From positions 1-64,000 of the forward strand of contig JAFLRZ010000010.1 of NCBI GenBank assembly GCA_022511225.1: a stretch of 64,000 nucleotides of DNA. The letters run 5' to 3'. Below, one piece after another: positions 49,630 through 59,925 of this stretch. A model generated the notes under the pieces. The model searched no databases. It was not told the DNA's origin and saw only the letters and a program-made list of their open reading frames with translations. A program made the translations under genes and the position numbers. Origin of the DNA: Eubacterium sp. GTDB lineage: Bacteria > Bacillota > Clostridia > Oscillospirales > Acutalibacteraceae. The first letter of the stretch is position 1. Each line of letters begins with the position of its first letter.

Positions 49630-51849
49630 CTAATTTAAATCAAAGGGGTTAAGATCAACGGAAATCATAACATCCCTATATTCTTTAATTTTACCGACCG
49701 ATTTAAGAACAGAACTCAAAAGTGCTCTCATTTTTGCTGAATTTTTACACTTTACAAATAATCTGTATCTGTACTGATTATTAATTTTAGATATTTTCGC
49801 AGGACTTGGACCAAGTATAATAAGCTTTTCACCTGCATTAGCATTTTCCTCTTTAAGCGAGTCAAAAAAAGCTCTTGCGCAAAGTGCAACAGTATTCTCA
49901 TTTTCGCCAACAAACGAAGCAGAATATATATCGCAAAACGGAGGATATATAAGGAGCTTTCTAAGCTCTATTTCGTTTTCAAAAAAGCCTTTATAGTCCT
50001 GATTAGCAGCATATTCAAGTGTAGTATTATACGGATTAATAGTTTGAATAACTGCCCTGCCGCTGCCGTCTCGTCTGCCGCTTCTTCCAACAACCTGTGT
50101 TATCAAATCAAAAGAACGTTCGTCACTGTTATAATTTTCATCATAGAGTGAGGAGTCCGCATTTAATACGCCGACAAGAGTTACGTCAGGAAAATCAAGA
50201 CCCTTAGCAACCATCTGCGTGCCAACAAGAATATCATACTCATGATTTGAAAAAGCCTTAAAAAGCTTATCGTGTCCGAATTTAGTGCTTGTGGTGTCAG
50301 CATCCATACGAAGTACCCTTGCGTTCGGGAAGCAAAGCTCAAGCTCATTTTCTATTCTCTGAGTGCCGTATCCACTGTATCGTACGTTATAACTATTACA
50401 GCTTGGACAAAGATTATCAAGATATTTTGAATAGCCGCAATAGTGACAGGTAAGCCGATTATTAAAGCTGTGATAAGTAAGCGATATAGAACAGTTGGGA
50501 CAGGTTATAACATGACCGCAATCATTACAGGAAATAAAAGTATTATACCCTCTGCGGTTAATAAGTAGTATCACCTGCTTATTATTATCAATAGTCTCGT
50601 TAATATACTGCCTCAAGATAGACGAAATCGGTGATTTGTTACCACACTTCATTTCGTTTTTCATATCAACAGTTATAACTTCAGGAAGCTTTGCATCACC
50701 ATATCGTTCGGTTAGTTCACACAAAACGTATTTTCCTTTAATTGCATTTGAATAGCTTTCAAGGCTCGGTGTAGCAGACGTTAAAAGAAGCAAGGCTTTG
50801 TTATATCTGCATCTGAAATTAGCAACATCTTTCGCATTATATCTTGGAGTACGCTCACTTTTGTAAGTATTCTCCTGCTCCTCGTCAATAATGATAAGAC
50901 CGAGGTTATGAAACGGTGCAAATACGGCGCTTCTTGTGCCAATTACAATTTTTGCTTCGCGCCTGTCAACCCTTTTGAATTCATCATTTCTTTCACCAAG
51001 TGACAGTCCGCTGTGAAAAACGGCTACTTTGTTGCCGTACCTCTTATGAAAAATTGAAAGTGCCTGTGGTGTAAGACTTATTTCAGGTACGAGCACGATA
51101 ACGTCTTTGCCCATATCTATCGCCTTATCAATAAGCTTAAGGTATACCTGAGTTTTTCCGCTACCGGTTACACCGTAAAGCAGTCCTGTGCCTCCGTCGC
51201 CTTCAAGCATTTTGCGATATGTTTCATAAGCAGTTTGCTGCTCTTTAGAAAGGTTTATTGAAGCGTTATAAACTTCAAAATCACTCTTATACGGTAATCT
51301 GTAAACCTCTTTATCAAAAACAGAAATAACTCCGTATTTTTCGAGATTTTTGAGCACACCAATTCCGACAGAGCAGAATTCGCAGATTTCATTAACTCCA
51401 GCCGTACCAATATCAAACAAAAGGTTTACGACGCTTCTTTGCTTTGGTGTAAGCTTTGGCAGTTCTTCCTCATTTTCTATAAGAAGTGTTGCCATTTTAG
51501 ATGTTGCGTCAGAAATGCGACCAACACCTCTTGGAAGCATCTGCTTAAGGCAGTCGAAAGTTGTGCAAAAGCATCTTTCTTTGAGCCATAATGCAAGTGA
51601 AACCATTTCTTCACTGATAACAGGAAGCTTATTCTTTATTTCTGCAATTTGCTTTAGCTGTGAATTAATTGCCGGAAACAGCTTTACCACAATACCGTCA
51701 CGTAACTGATTAGCTTTACCGAACGGCACTCTTACAAGCATACCGATTTTGATTTCACCTTCAAAATTCTCAGGTACATAATAATCGTAGTCTGAGCCAA
51801 GACTGAAAAAGGTTTTTTCAACTGCAACGGTAGCTACAATTCTGTTCAT
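49630..51849 (-). CDS. priA: Primosomal protein N' (replication restart helicase PriA)
   Basis: A 739-residue superfamily 2 helicase. Walker A GVTGSGKTQVY (about 228), DEEQ Walker B (IIDEEQENTYKS), and a double zinc site with CNDCG, CPNC, CHYC and CPSC. The helicase C domain ends with GRSGRRDGSG. Complete length for Firmicutes PriA. Confidence 0.97.
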   Translation of the reverse strand: MNRIVATVAVEKTFFSLGSDYDYYVPENFEGEIKIGMLVRVPFGKANQLRDGIVVKLFPAINSQLKQIAEIKNKLPVISEEMVSLALWLKERCFCTTFDCLKQMLPRGVGRISDATSKMATLLIENEEELPKLTPKQRSVVNLLFDIGTAGVNEICEFCSVGIGVLKNLEKYGVISVFDKEVYRLPYKSDFEVYNASINLSKEQQTAYETYRKMLEGDGGTGLLYGVTGSGKTQVYLKLIDKAIDMGKDVIVLVPEISLTPQALSIFHKRYGNKVAVFHSGLSLGERNDEFKRVDRREAKIVIGTRSAVFAPFHNLGLIIIDEEQENTYKSERTPRYNAKDVANFRCRYNKALLLLTSATPSLESYSNAIKGKYVLCELTERYGDAKLPEVITVDMKNEMKCGNKSPISSILRQYINETIDNNKQVILLINRRGYNTFISCNDCGHVITCPNCSISLTYHSFNNRLTCHYCGYSKYLDNLCPSCNSYNVRYSGYGTQRIENELELCFPNARVLRMDADTTSTKFGHDKLFKAFSNHEYDILVGTQMVAKGLDFPDVTLVGVLNADSSLYDENYNSDERSFDLITQVVGRSGRRDGSGRAVIQTINPYNTTLEYAANQDYKGFFENEIELRKLLIYPPFCDIYSASFVGENENTVALCARAFFDSLKEENANAGEKLIILGPSPAKISKINNQYRYRLFVKCKNSAKMRALLSSVLKSVGKIKEYRDVMISVDLNPFDLN

Positions 51850-51851
51850 TA

Positions 51852-52064
51852 TTATTTATTTTCGCAGAGCTCATCAGGCTCTTCAATAACATACTTGCCA
51901 TCAAGGATTTCCTCAATTGCAGTTGAAACGGTTTTTACGTCAATTTGCTCTTCCTTTTCAATAGCATCATCGCGAATTTCTCTCGCTCTTTTAGCTGTGC
52001 CTATTACAAGACTGTAACGGCTGTTGCAATTTTTAAGCATTTCTTTTAAATCCGGATTAAACAT
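51852..52064 (-). CDS. rpoZ: RNA polymerase omega subunit
   Basis: A short 70-residue subunit with SRYSLVIGTAKRAREI in the core (residues about 15-30). Located after gmk, the conserved gmk-rpoZ-priA order. GGAGAAAG precedes the ATG. Confidence 0.92.
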   Translation of the reverse strand: MFNPDLKEMLKNCNSRYSLVIGTAKRAREIRDDAIEKEEQIDVKTVSTAIEEILDGKYVIEEPDELCENK

Positions 52065-52084
52065 AATTCTTTCTCCTTTATATT

Positions 52085-52660
52085 TCAGGCGTTTCGCTTG
52101 CTAAGCTCAGCACTGATTATTTGATTTATTTCGTCTACACAAGCATCAAGCTTGTCATTGATAACATTATAATCATACTTATCCTTGTATGTTAATTCAT
52201 CCTTGGCAATTTTTAGTCTGCCTTGAATTACGTCCTCGTTGTCAGAATCTCTGCCTCTCAGTCGCTTTTCAAGCACTTCAAAGCTCGGTGGAAGCAGAAA
52301 AATTGATACACAGTCATCAGGAAATAATTTCATAATATTTTGTGCACCTTCAACTTCGATTATGAGAAAACATATTTTGCCTTCGTTGACGGCGTTGGTG
52401 ACGTTGCTTATAGGAGTACCGTAATAGCAATTATTATAGCTGGTATACTCAATAAGACCGTTATTTTTAATTAGATATTCAAATTCATCCTTTGATAAAT
52501 AGTAATAGTTAACACCTTCGACTTCGCCATCACGCTTAGTTCGTGTAGTTGCCGAAACTGACTTCACAATGTCATTTCTAATTTTACATAGCTCTGTATA
52601 GACTGTATCTTTGCCGCAGCCGCTCGGTGCAGAAAGAACAACAAGCATACCCTTATTCAT
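52085..52660 (-). CDS. gmk: Guanylate kinase
   Basis: Gmk of 191 residues from the ATG at 52660. That start overlaps the remA stop by 8 bases and gives the standard N-terminus with LSAPSGCGKDTVY (P-loop, about 9-21). GMP-binding residues are in SATTRTKRDGEVEGVNYYYL. The ORF extends 22 codons upstream into remA, without homology. The P-loop has Asp after the Lys where most have Ser/Gly-Thr, as in some Clostridia. Confidence 0.95.
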   Translation of the reverse strand: MNKGMLVVLSAPSGCGKDTVYTELCKIRNDIVKSVSATTRTKRDGEVEGVNYYYLSKDEFEYLIKNNGLIEYTSYNNCYYGTPISNVTNAVNEGKICFLIIEVEGAQNIMKLFPDDCVSIFLLPPSFEVLEKRLRGRDSDNEDVIQGRLKIAKDELTYKDKYDYNVINDKLDACVDEINQIISAELSKRNA

Positions 52661-52904
52661 CGATGTCAACCTCCACTCCAAACTTGCCGGCAAGCTGCTT
52701 TGTATCCATATACGACAAAATAACATTGTCGCTGTCGGTAATTATTACACTCATCGTCTTTCTGCCGTGTGTAGCATCAATAAGAGTATTATTTGCCTTG
52801 CTCTCCCTGACAATTTTCTTTATCGGTGCTGATTCAGGTGATACTATTGAAATAACTCGATCAGCGTTAACCAAATTACCAAATCCAATATTTACTAAAT
52901 TCAT
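52653..52904 (-). CDS. remA: Extracellular matrix regulator RemA (DUF370)
   Basis: An 83-residue protein. NIGFGNLVNADRVISIVSPESAPIK and DATHGRKTMSVI are diagnostic. In B. subtilis RemA activates biofilm-matrix and osmoprotection genes. It is conserved between yicC and gmk in Firmicutes, as here. The role in this organism is inferred. Confidence 0.94.
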   Translation of the reverse strand: MNLVNIGFGNLVNADRVISIVSPESAPIKKIVRESKANNTLIDATHGRKTMSVIITDSDNVILSYMDTKQLAGKFGVEVDIDE

Positions 52905-52908
52905 ATCA

Positions 52909-53787
52909 TTACTCTATATTCTGTATCTGCTCTCTGATTTTTTCGATTTCTGCCTTCATATCAACAACCTTTCTGGCTATTGACACGTCAGAACACTTTG
53001 AGCCGATAGTATTTGTTTCTCTGTTGATTTCCTGAACAAGAAAATCAATCTTTCTTCCTACTGCTTCATCACTATTAAGAAATTCTCTTAACTGTTCAAT
53101 ATGAGAACGAAGCCTTACAGTTTCCTCTGCAACTGCTACCTTGTCGCTGTAAATTGCAACCTCCTGCAAAATTCTGCCCTCATCAAGAGTAACGTCGCCG
53201 AGTAAATCGTGTACTCTTTCAACAAGCTTGTCATTGTACTCTTTGACAGTTTCAGGAGAACGTTGCTCTATATAAGAAACTGTATCAAGAATAAACTGAG
53301 AACGTGAATAAACGTCATCATACATTCTTTTTCCCTCAGTTGCTCTCATTTCTACGAACTTATCAAGAGCTTCCTCAGCAACGGTTTTAACGTATGACCA
53401 GATTTTTTCTTCGTCCTCCTCTGCCTTTCGAACAACGAGAACATCCTGATAGCGTGCAATGTCATTAGCAGAAATACTGTCACGAAGCTCGTATCTCTCA
53501 GCAATTTCTCTGAGCGCAGATACGTATGCTCCTGCAAGTGTGTGATTGATAGCAACGTCGACAGAATCAGTGTCAAGTGCTTCAATCGTTACATAGCATT
53601 CAACCTTTCCCCTTGATACCTTTGAATTTATAAATGATTTGATTTTGTCATCAATAAATCCATATTGACGAGGACATCGGGAATAAAACTCAAAATACCT
53701 GTGATTAACAGATTTAAGCTCGACAGAAATGATATATCCGTCAATTTCTTTAACGGCTCTGCCGAAGCCTGTCATAGATTTAACCAT
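52909..53787 (-). CDS. YicC family endoribonuclease
   Basis: A 292-residue protein with the family start SMTGFGRAVKE and ELKSVNHRYFEF, and the end DVSIARKVVDMKAEIEKIREQIQNIE. Recent work on the family describes RNA cleavage (YicC/YloC). It starts the yicC-remA-gmk-rpoZ-priA-def-fmt unit. Divergent from fumC. Confidence 0.93.
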   Translation of the reverse strand: MVKSMTGFGRAVKEIDGYIISVELKSVNHRYFEFYSRCPRQYGFIDDKIKSFINSKVSRGKVECYVTIEALDTDSVDVAINHTLAGAYVSALREIAERYELRDSISANDIARYQDVLVVRKAEEDEEKIWSYVKTVAEEALDKFVEMRATEGKRMYDDVYSRSQFILDTVSYIEQRSPETVKEYNDKLVERVHDLLGDVTLDEGRILQEVAIYSDKVAVAEETVRLRSHIEQLREFLNSDEAVGRKIDFLVQEINRETNTIGSKCSDVSIARKVVDMKAEIEKIREQIQNIE

Positions 53788-53914
53788 AATGTCTCCTTAA
53801 ATTTATTAATTTTAGTTAATTATAAGTATGTGATAATTACAGGTCAAGAGTTTGTTAACATCTTGTTAATAAAATTAACATTAAATTTACATTTGTTAAA
53901 TAGAGTTATTGCTA

Positions 53915-53943
53915 TTGAAAGAAAAGGAAAAAAAGTGTATATT
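53915..53943 (+). promoter_or_regulatory. Promoter for fumC
   Basis: TTGAAA (53915-53920), 17 bases, TATATT (53938-53943). GGAGG follows at 53961-53965 before the ATG at 53972. Confidence 0.6.
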
Positions 53944-53971
53944 ATGGTAAGACGATTAATTGGAGGTAATT

Positions 53972-55348
53972 ATGGATTACAGAATAGAACACGATTCAAT
54001 GGGAGATGTTAAGGTCCCTGCAGATAAATACTGGGCGGCTCAAACAGAAAGAAGCCGTAATAATTTTAAAATCGGCTCAGGAATTGAGACTATGCCAATA
54101 GAAATTACATATGCCTTTGGTATCTTAAAAAAGGCAGCAGCTATTGCCAATAACAAGCTTAAGCCTGAAAAAATGACTGTAGAAAAGTTAAGTGCAATAA
54201 GTAGTGCGTGTGATGAGGTAATCAACGGAAAGTTAAACGACCACTTCCCTCTCGTCGTTTGGCAGACAGGCTCCGGTACCCAGTCAAATATGAATGCAAA
54301 TGAAGTTATTGCAAACAGAGGAAATGAGCTTGCAGGTAAAAAGCTGCTACATCCGAATGATGATATTAATATGAGCCAGAGCTCTAACGATACGTTCCCT
54401 ACTGCTATGAGTATTGCAGCAGTAATCGGAATTGAGGACAAGGTTTTGCCTGCAGTTGATACGCTTATTAACACTTTTCTTAGGCTCGAAAAGGAAAACG
54501 ATGGAATCGTAAAAAGCGGAAGAACACATTTACAGGATGCAACTCCTATTGCTTTTTCACAGGAAATAAGCGGATGGAGAAGCTCACTTGAAAAGGATAA
54601 AAAATTAATTGAGCTTACTTTGCCCGAGCTTAAGGAATTAGCTCTCGGCGGCACTGCAGTTGGTACAGGATTGAACGCACCCTCAGGATTTGACCAAGAG
54701 GTTGCAAAGGCAGTATCCGATATTACAAGTAAAAGCTTTAAATCAGCATCTAATAAATTTCACGCACTTACCTCTAAAGACGAAATTGTATTTGCGCACG
54801 GTGCTCTTAAGGCACTTGCGTGTGATTTGATGAAAATAGCTAATGACGTAAGATGGCTTGCAAGCGGTCCAAGACTCGGACTCGGCGAGATAACTATACC
54901 CGAAAACGAGCCGGGCTCATCAATTATGCCCGGTAAGGTCAATCCGACACAGTGCGAAGCAATGACGATGATTGCCGTTCAGGTAATGGGAAATGATGCT
55001 ACTATTGGTATTGCCGCAAGTCAGGGTAATTTTGAGCTGAATGTATTTATGCCTGTTATAATCTACAATTTTATTCAGTCGGTAAGACTTCTTTCTGAGG
55101 CAATTATTTCATTTAACGACAACTGTGCTGTCGGAATAAAAGCAAATAAAGAGAAAATGAAAAATAATCTTCACAATTCACTTATGCTTGTAACCGCACT
55201 GAATCCTTATATTGGATACGAAAATGCCGCCAAGACAGCAAAGTACGCGTATATTAACAATGTTTCGCTTAAAGAAGCTTGTTTAACACTTGGCTTTTTG
55301 ACCGCTGAAAAGTTTGATGAGGTTTTCCATCCGGAAGAAATGATATAA
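53972..55348 (+). CDS. fumC: Class II fumarate hydratase
   Basis: FumC of 458 residues from the ATG at 53972, with GGAGG upstream. It interconverts fumarate and malate without an iron-sulfur cluster. [12 protein letters not shown], the catalytic block [11 protein letters not shown], and the signature [17 protein letters not shown] (about 313-329) are present. Stands alone with its own terminator. Confidence 0.97.
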   Translation: MDYRIEHDSMGDVKVPADKYWAAQTERSRNNFKIGSGIETMPIEITYAFGILKKAAAIANNKLKPEKMTVEKLSAISSACDEVINGKLNDHFPLVVWQTGSGTQSNMNANEVIANRGNELAGKKLLHPNDDINMSQSSNDTFPTAMSIAAVIGIEDKVLPAVDTLINTFLRLEKENDGIVKSGRTHLQDATPIAFSQEISGWRSSLEKDKKLIELTLPELKELALGGTAVGTGLNAPSGFDQEVAKAVSDITSKSFKSASNKFHALTSKDEIVFAHGALKALACDLMKIANDVRWLASGPRLGLGEITIPENEPGSSIMPGKVNPTQCEAMTMIAVQVMGNDATIGIAASQGNFELNVFMPVIIYNFIQSVRLLSEAIISFNDNCAVGIKANKEKMKNNLHNSLMLVTALNPYIGYENAAKTAKYAYINNVSLKEACLTLGFLTAEKFDEVFHPEEMI

Positions 55349-55363
55349 ATTATGATACATAGA

Positions 55364-55405
55364 AAAGTTGCTGTCTCAATTATCAATGAGGCAGCAACTT
55401 TTTTT
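55364..55405. terminator. Terminator between fumC and the radical SAM gene
   Basis: AAAGTTGCTGTCTC (about 55364-55376) pairs with GAGGCAGCAACTTT and is followed by a T run. It can serve both convergent genes. Confidence 0.88.
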
Positions 55406-55412
55406 GCAGAAA

Positions 55413-56168
55413 TTAATGAGGTAAATAGTTTTCGACTATATCTATAATACTGTTAACATAAATATTCCCGTTAAGGACCTCCCCGTCAGGAGAAATGCAG
55501 ATAGCTCTTATGTCTTCAGGATTTTGTACATAGGGATTTTTATGTATCTGATTATCCTTGAAATACTCACTCAAATACTTAACGGCGTTACCGTTCGGGA
55601 AAATTACATTTCCTGAGGATATATCAAAGCCAGCAGAAGAAAATTCTTCAAGCAGTTTTTTAGTGCGTAGATTATACGGATTATCGTCATCACTGTCTAC
55701 AAGCCATGCAGGATGAACTTGTATCTCTATGCCCTGTTTTTTTACACATTCAGCAAAAAATTTTACAGGCTTTATAGGTATTGTTTCCTGATGGAAGGCA
55801 TCAACTGAAAGCAAAATCTTATTTACTCCGCTTTCAAATAGTTTATCTACAACTGATTGAATTTTATTTTCATCTTTCGAAAAGAAACCGTTTGTAATCA
55901 ATTCTTTGTTAGGTATACTGGCTTCTTTTGCTGCACATTGAATTTTGCAGACATCCTCAAAAAATAGCAGTGGTTCGCCGCCGAATGTCATGAGCGAGTC
56001 AATTTTGCGTACACTTGCTAATTTTAGTACAGCATCAGCGGCAACACTACCATCAATGTGCCCTCTTTGGTAAATATGCTCGCCTTGAGAGCAATGCTTG
56101 CATTTTCCGCTGCAGGCAAGAGTAACAACGAATTCAATTCTGTTTAAATTTTTTGTATATTCATTCAC
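55413..56168 (-). CDS. Radical SAM protein of unknown substrate
   Basis: A compact 251-residue radical SAM enzyme. The CxxxCxxC motif is LACSGKCKHCSQ (about 17-28). MTFGGEPLLF (about 60-69) is the GGE SAM-binding motif. There is no SPASM domain; near the C-terminus only IRAICISPDGEVLNGNIYVN has one Cys. It overlaps the WYL regulator by 4 bases, so expression is coupled. Distantly like anaerobic sulfatase/RiPP-type activases, but no precursor peptide was seen nearby. Confidence 0.82.
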   Translation of the reverse strand: MNEYTKNLNRIEFVVTLACSGKCKHCSQGEHIYQRGHIDGSVAADAVLKLASVRKIDSLMTFGGEPLLFFEDVCKIQCAAKEASIPNKELITNGFFSKDENKIQSVVDKLFESGVNKILLSVDAFHQETIPIKPVKFFAECVKKQGIEIQVHPAWLVDSDDDNPYNLRTKKLLEEFSSAGFDISSGNVIFPNGNAVKYLSEYFKDNQIHKNPYVQNPEDIRAICISPDGEVLNGNIYVNSIIDIVENYLPH

Positions 56169-57166
56169 TGCTTTTCTTCCTCATAGACTTCGTAAATTGC
56201 CTTTGCTCTTTCTTTAATTTTATCAACAAGCTCTTTAGGCTCTACTACCTGAACGTCTGCGCCGTACTGCATTATCCACGATACAAAACCGTCAGAAAGA
56301 GTTGCATTCACAGTAGATTCAATATGAGATAAATCATATGCATTAAGCTCGATTGACGGTCCGAATCTGTCCATCATTTCTTCCTGAAGCTTAAGAGCAA
56401 ACCGTAAAGTTACTTTACATTCCTCACCGCTGAACATATTAAACATTTTTGAGCTGTAATCGCTTGTATCGAACTCATCATAAGAAGAAACTTCTGAGAC
56501 GGGTCTTGCCTCGTCATCAAGAATCTGCAGTTTTTTCATTCGGTCAATTCTAAGATTCATCAGATTATCGTATTTATCATTGTTGCAAATGAGATAGTAG
56601 TGATCATCTTTCCATATCAAACCGTATGGTGATACAGTAAACGTTTTTTCTGTATACCTCTTTTTATTTTGAACGTCAATACTTCTGCGTCGATAGAGGA
56701 ATTTAACTTTTTTCTTTTCCTTAATTGCGCCGTGAAGATGATCAATCGTTATATATATTTCCTCATTATCGCATTTAGCAGATGGAGTGTCAACGTAAAC
56801 CTGACTTACCATAGATTCTGCCTGAGGCACTGAAACGAGTGACTTAAGCTTTTCAATCAGCGATACTGTTTTCTTCGGAGTAATAAAGCCGGCACTTGAA
56901 ACTGCATCAATAAGAAGCATAACCTCAGGAATTTCAAATTTTCTTGATGCAATAAAGAATCCTCTTTTGGGGCTTTTTACAGATAGAATATCGCATCCGA
57001 TTTCATTAAGTGCTTCTATATCTGCATATATTGATTTTCTTTCACATTTAATTCCTCTATCTGCGAGCATACTGATTAAATCAGTTGTAGAAAGCGGATT
57101 ATCCTCGTCACTATAGGTTTCAAGAAACTGATATATCATCAGGGTTTTAAGCTTTGAGTTTTGCAT
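56165..57166 (-). CDS. WYL-domain transcriptional regulator
   Basis: A 333-residue regulator with a winged-helix N-terminus (LMIYQFLETYSDEDNPLSTTDLISML, about 9-34). The WYL domain lies at about 140-250 (KVKFLYRRRSI, VSPYGLIWKDDHYYLICNN, NLRIDRMKKL), with a WCX-like end. WYL proteins often bind single-stranded nucleic acid or nucleotide signals. Here it is coupled to the radical SAM gene and may control it. Confidence 0.9.
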   Translation of the reverse strand: MQNSKLKTLMIYQFLETYSDEDNPLSTTDLISMLADRGIKCERKSIYADIEALNEIGCDILSVKSPKRGFFIASRKFEIPEVMLLIDAVSSAGFITPKKTVSLIEKLKSLVSVPQAESMVSQVYVDTPSAKCDNEEIYITIDHLHGAIKEKKKVKFLYRRRSIDVQNKKRYTEKTFTVSPYGLIWKDDHYYLICNNDKYDNLMNLRIDRMKKLQILDDEARPVSEVSSYDEFDTSDYSSKMFNMFSGEECKVTLRFALKLQEEMMDRFGPSIELNAYDLSHIESTVNATLSDGFVSWIMQYGADVQVVEPKELVDKIKERAKAIYEVYEEEKQ

Positions 57167-57189
57167 ATAATCACCTCAAAGTGATTATA

Positions 57190-58656
57190 CTACAAATTCT
57201 GAAGCTTTTCAACTATAGTACGAAAAATAGGACAGCAGTCTTCCGCTCCGCTGATTCCGTCCTCGCGCATCACGACGATTGCATATTTGGGATTTTTATA
57301 TGGGTAAAAGCCAGCAAACCAGGTATTCAGTATTTCCTTATTATTTTTATAAATTCCGCTTTGAGCAGTTGCCGTTTTCCCCGCCGTAGTTCCGTTAAAG
57401 TCGGCTGCGTATCCCGTACCGTTTTTAACAACACCGAGCATATATTCACGAAGTTTTTTGGCTGTTGACTCAGATATTGCTTTTTCTCCTTTATTTGATG
57501 AAATATCAAGAGTAGCAGAATTATATATACCACCATTTGCAATGCAGGAAATAACACTTGCAAAATGAATAGGACAATCAGTTAATTTTCCCTGACCAAA
57601 GCCTGCTAACGCAAGCTGACCGTCATAAATTTTTAGAAATTCTTTGCTTGGAAAGTTTCCACTGTTAATTCTCCAATCAGAATATAAATCAAAAACTTCT
57701 CCAAAGCCGAGTTTTTTTGCAGTATCATAAAGCCTGTCTGCACCAAGCCTTAAGGCAAGCTTAACAAAATAGCAATTACAGGAATTTGCAAGTGCAGTAT
57801 CCATACCCTGTAAGCCGTGTGCTTTATTTTTCAGGCAATTAAAAGTTGTATCACCGACTTTTATAGAGCTGTTACAATTATAAATCTGGCTGACATTATT
57901 CTCTAATGCGCAAGCACATACGACAAGCTTAAACACTGAGCCTACGCTATACGGTGACAATGCTCTGTTAACATAATCTTCACCACGACTTACGCTTGCA
58001 AGAACTTGTGAAGTATTTATGTCAAGTATGACAACTGCACCTTTAGGTATACTTTTTGATGCATCCTCGGCTATTTGCTGAATTTCACTGTCGAGAGTAA
58101 CTACTATACCTTCAGTCGAATCATAATTATCATTAATAAGCTTGGCGTTATCACCTTTTAGCAAGCTACCCGAAGCATATCTACCAAAATTTACTGAAAG
58201 CTCACCGATTTTATTACTCTCATATTGTTCAATTCCTCCGTATTCTCTGTTAAGAATATGCTTTGCAAGCATATCATCCGGATTTTCAACAATTTTATAA
58301 TACTGCAATATATGATCTGTATTCACCTTTTTATTTACTGTTCTTTTAACAGGATAGCCTTTTGAGAGTTCTTCATAAATTTCCTTTGCTTCATAAGATG
58401 AAAAAAGCTTACCAAGCTCTGCAATTGCTTTTTCTGTAGGAGGAATTACTGCTACTGTTTCAGTCTGATTATTGTTCAGCAAGCAACCTTTTCTGTCGAA
58501 AATATTAGTGTTACGCTCTCCTATTGTAATTTTATAAGAATTATATGATTCGGATACTGTGTAATTGTTACTAAGAGATATATAACCACATCTGCCGATC
58601 AGTACTGAAAAAATAAACACAAAGCATATCATCAGTGCTTTTATTCTTTTTTTCAT
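57190..58656 (-). CDS. Class B penicillin-binding protein (transpeptidase)
   Basis: A 488-residue membrane-anchored transpeptidase. An N-terminal TM (about 4-24) is followed by a short dimerisation domain and the catalytic domain. SxxK is SVGSVFKLV, SxN is NSCN, and the third motif is AGKTATAQSG, so it reads KTA instead of the usual KTG. The length is shorter than typical FtsI/PBP2. The start at 58656 has GGGGTG upstream. It may be a cell-wall or spore-cortex PBP. Confidence 0.88.
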   Translation of the reverse strand: MKKRIKALMICFVFIFSVLIGRCGYISLSNNYTVSESYNSYKITIGERNTNIFDRKGCLLNNNQTETVAVIPPTEKAIAELGKLFSSYEAKEIYEELSKGYPVKRTVNKKVNTDHILQYYKIVENPDDMLAKHILNREYGGIEQYESNKIGELSVNFGRYASGSLLKGDNAKLINDNYDSTEGIVVTLDSEIQQIAEDASKSIPKGAVVILDINTSQVLASVSRGEDYVNRALSPYSVGSVFKLVVCACALENNVSQIYNCNSSIKVGDTTFNCLKNKAHGLQGMDTALANSCNCYFVKLALRLGADRLYDTAKKLGFGEVFDLYSDWRINSGNFPSKEFLKIYDGQLALAGFGQGKLTDCPIHFASVISCIANGGIYNSATLDISSNKGEKAISESTAKKLREYMLGVVKNGTGYAADFNGTTAGKTATAQSGIYKNNKEILNTWFAGFYPYKNPKYAIVVMREDGISGAEDCCPIFRTIVEKLQNL

Positions 58657-58696
58657 AAAAAACACCCCTTGTTATTCTTAACAAGGGGTAATGTAT

Positions 58697-59923
58697 TTAA
58701 TCATTTCTTTTTCTTCTGAAAATCGCGTCACTTGATACTTTTTTGTTACACTTGAAGGAATAAGTGTTTGTGGCTTTATTAGCAATGTCAACCTTTTCAT
58801 CTTTTGTGAGATCATACAAATCCTCAACGAGTATTTTATACGGAAGCTTATCAGGCTCAACAACCTCAAGCTCTTCACCCTCATAAAACCGATTGCGCTG
58901 GTCAACAATTAATCTGCCGTCTTTGTAATCATTATACAGTGCACAAACGTCCCAAGTACGTATGTAGCCACCTGTATCGAGCACCTGACCATTCTTCATC
59001 GGTCCGAAATTGAAACCGGTTGTATACTCACGATGGCTCATTTTTTCCATCTCATCAAGAATCCACTGCGAAACCTTGAAATCAGGTGACGGATTTTTCA
59101 TATATTCATCGACAGCATTTCTGTAAGCATAAGTTACTATTGCTGTGTAATACTCGCTCTTTGCCCTGCCTTCAATCTTGAAAGAGTCAACACCCGCATC
59201 AACAAGTTCAGGTATGTGCTCAATCATACAAAGATCTCTCGAATTAAAGACATAGGTTCCCGTATCGTCCTGATTAACAGGAAAATATTGACCCGGTCTT
59301 GTTTCTTCAACGAGATGATACTTCCATCTGCAAGGCTGAGCGCAGTCGCCTCTGTTAGCATCTCTGCCAACCATATAGTCAGATAGTATACATCTGCCTG
59401 AAAAACTCATACACATTGCGCCGTGAACAAATACCTCTATTTGCATATCATCGGGAATTTTATCACGGATTGTCTTAATATCATCGAGAGAAAGCTCTCT
59501 TGCAGTTACAATTCTCTTTGCCCCGAGCTGATAAAGTGCATTCGCAGTTTCGTAATTAACGATACCGACCTGAGTTGACATATGAATCTCAACATCAGGT
59601 GCATACTTCTTGGCAAGCATCATCACACCTATGTCTGCTATAATAAATGCATCTATACCTATCTGAGCGGCATACTTAAGGAAATCCGGCAAATATTCAA
59701 TTTCATTATTTCTTGGAAGTGTATTGCAGGTCAGATAAACCTTCTTGTTTAGCTTATGCGCCAGCTCTACTGCATTTTTTAATTCGTCCGCCTTAAAGTT
59801 TGACGGATTTGTTCTCATACCGAACATCTCACCGCCGAGGTATACGGCATCAGCGCCAAACTTAAGAGCAAGCTTTAATCTTTCAAAATCACCAGCCGGT
59901 GACAGTAATTCAATATTTCTCAT
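58697..59923 (-). CDS. U32 family peptidase (TrhP-like)
   Basis: A 408-residue protein. Signature EVFVHGAMCMSFSGRCILSDYMVGRDANRGDCAQPCRWKY spans about residues 155-195 (pieces cited separately: EVFVHGAMCMSFSGRC; RDANRGDCAQPC), with four Cys for an iron-sulfur site. U32 proteins of this group act in tRNA hydroxylation (TrhP) or as collagenase-like proteases. The neighbour mltG overlaps; the start here may be the ATG at 59923. Confidence 0.85.
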   Translation of the reverse strand: MRNIELLSPAGDFERLKLALKFGADAVYLGGEMFGMRTNPSNFKADELKNAVELAHKLNKKVYLTCNTLPRNNEIEYLPDFLKYAAQIGIDAFIIADIGVMMLAKKYAPDVEIHMSTQVGIVNYETANALYQLGAKRIVTARELSLDDIKTIRDKIPDDMQIEVFVHGAMCMSFSGRCILSDYMVGRDANRGDCAQPCRWKYHLVEETRPGQYFPVNQDDTGTYVFNSRDLCMIEHIPELVDAGVDSFKIEGRAKSEYYTAIVTYAYRNAVDEYMKNPSPDFKVSQWILDEMEKMSHREYTTGFNFGPMKNGQVLDTGGYIRTWDVCALYNDYKDGRLIVDQRNRFYEGEELEVVEPDKLPYKILVEDLYDLTKDEKVDIANKATNTYSFKCNKKVSSDAIFRRKRND

Positions 59924-59925
59924 AA

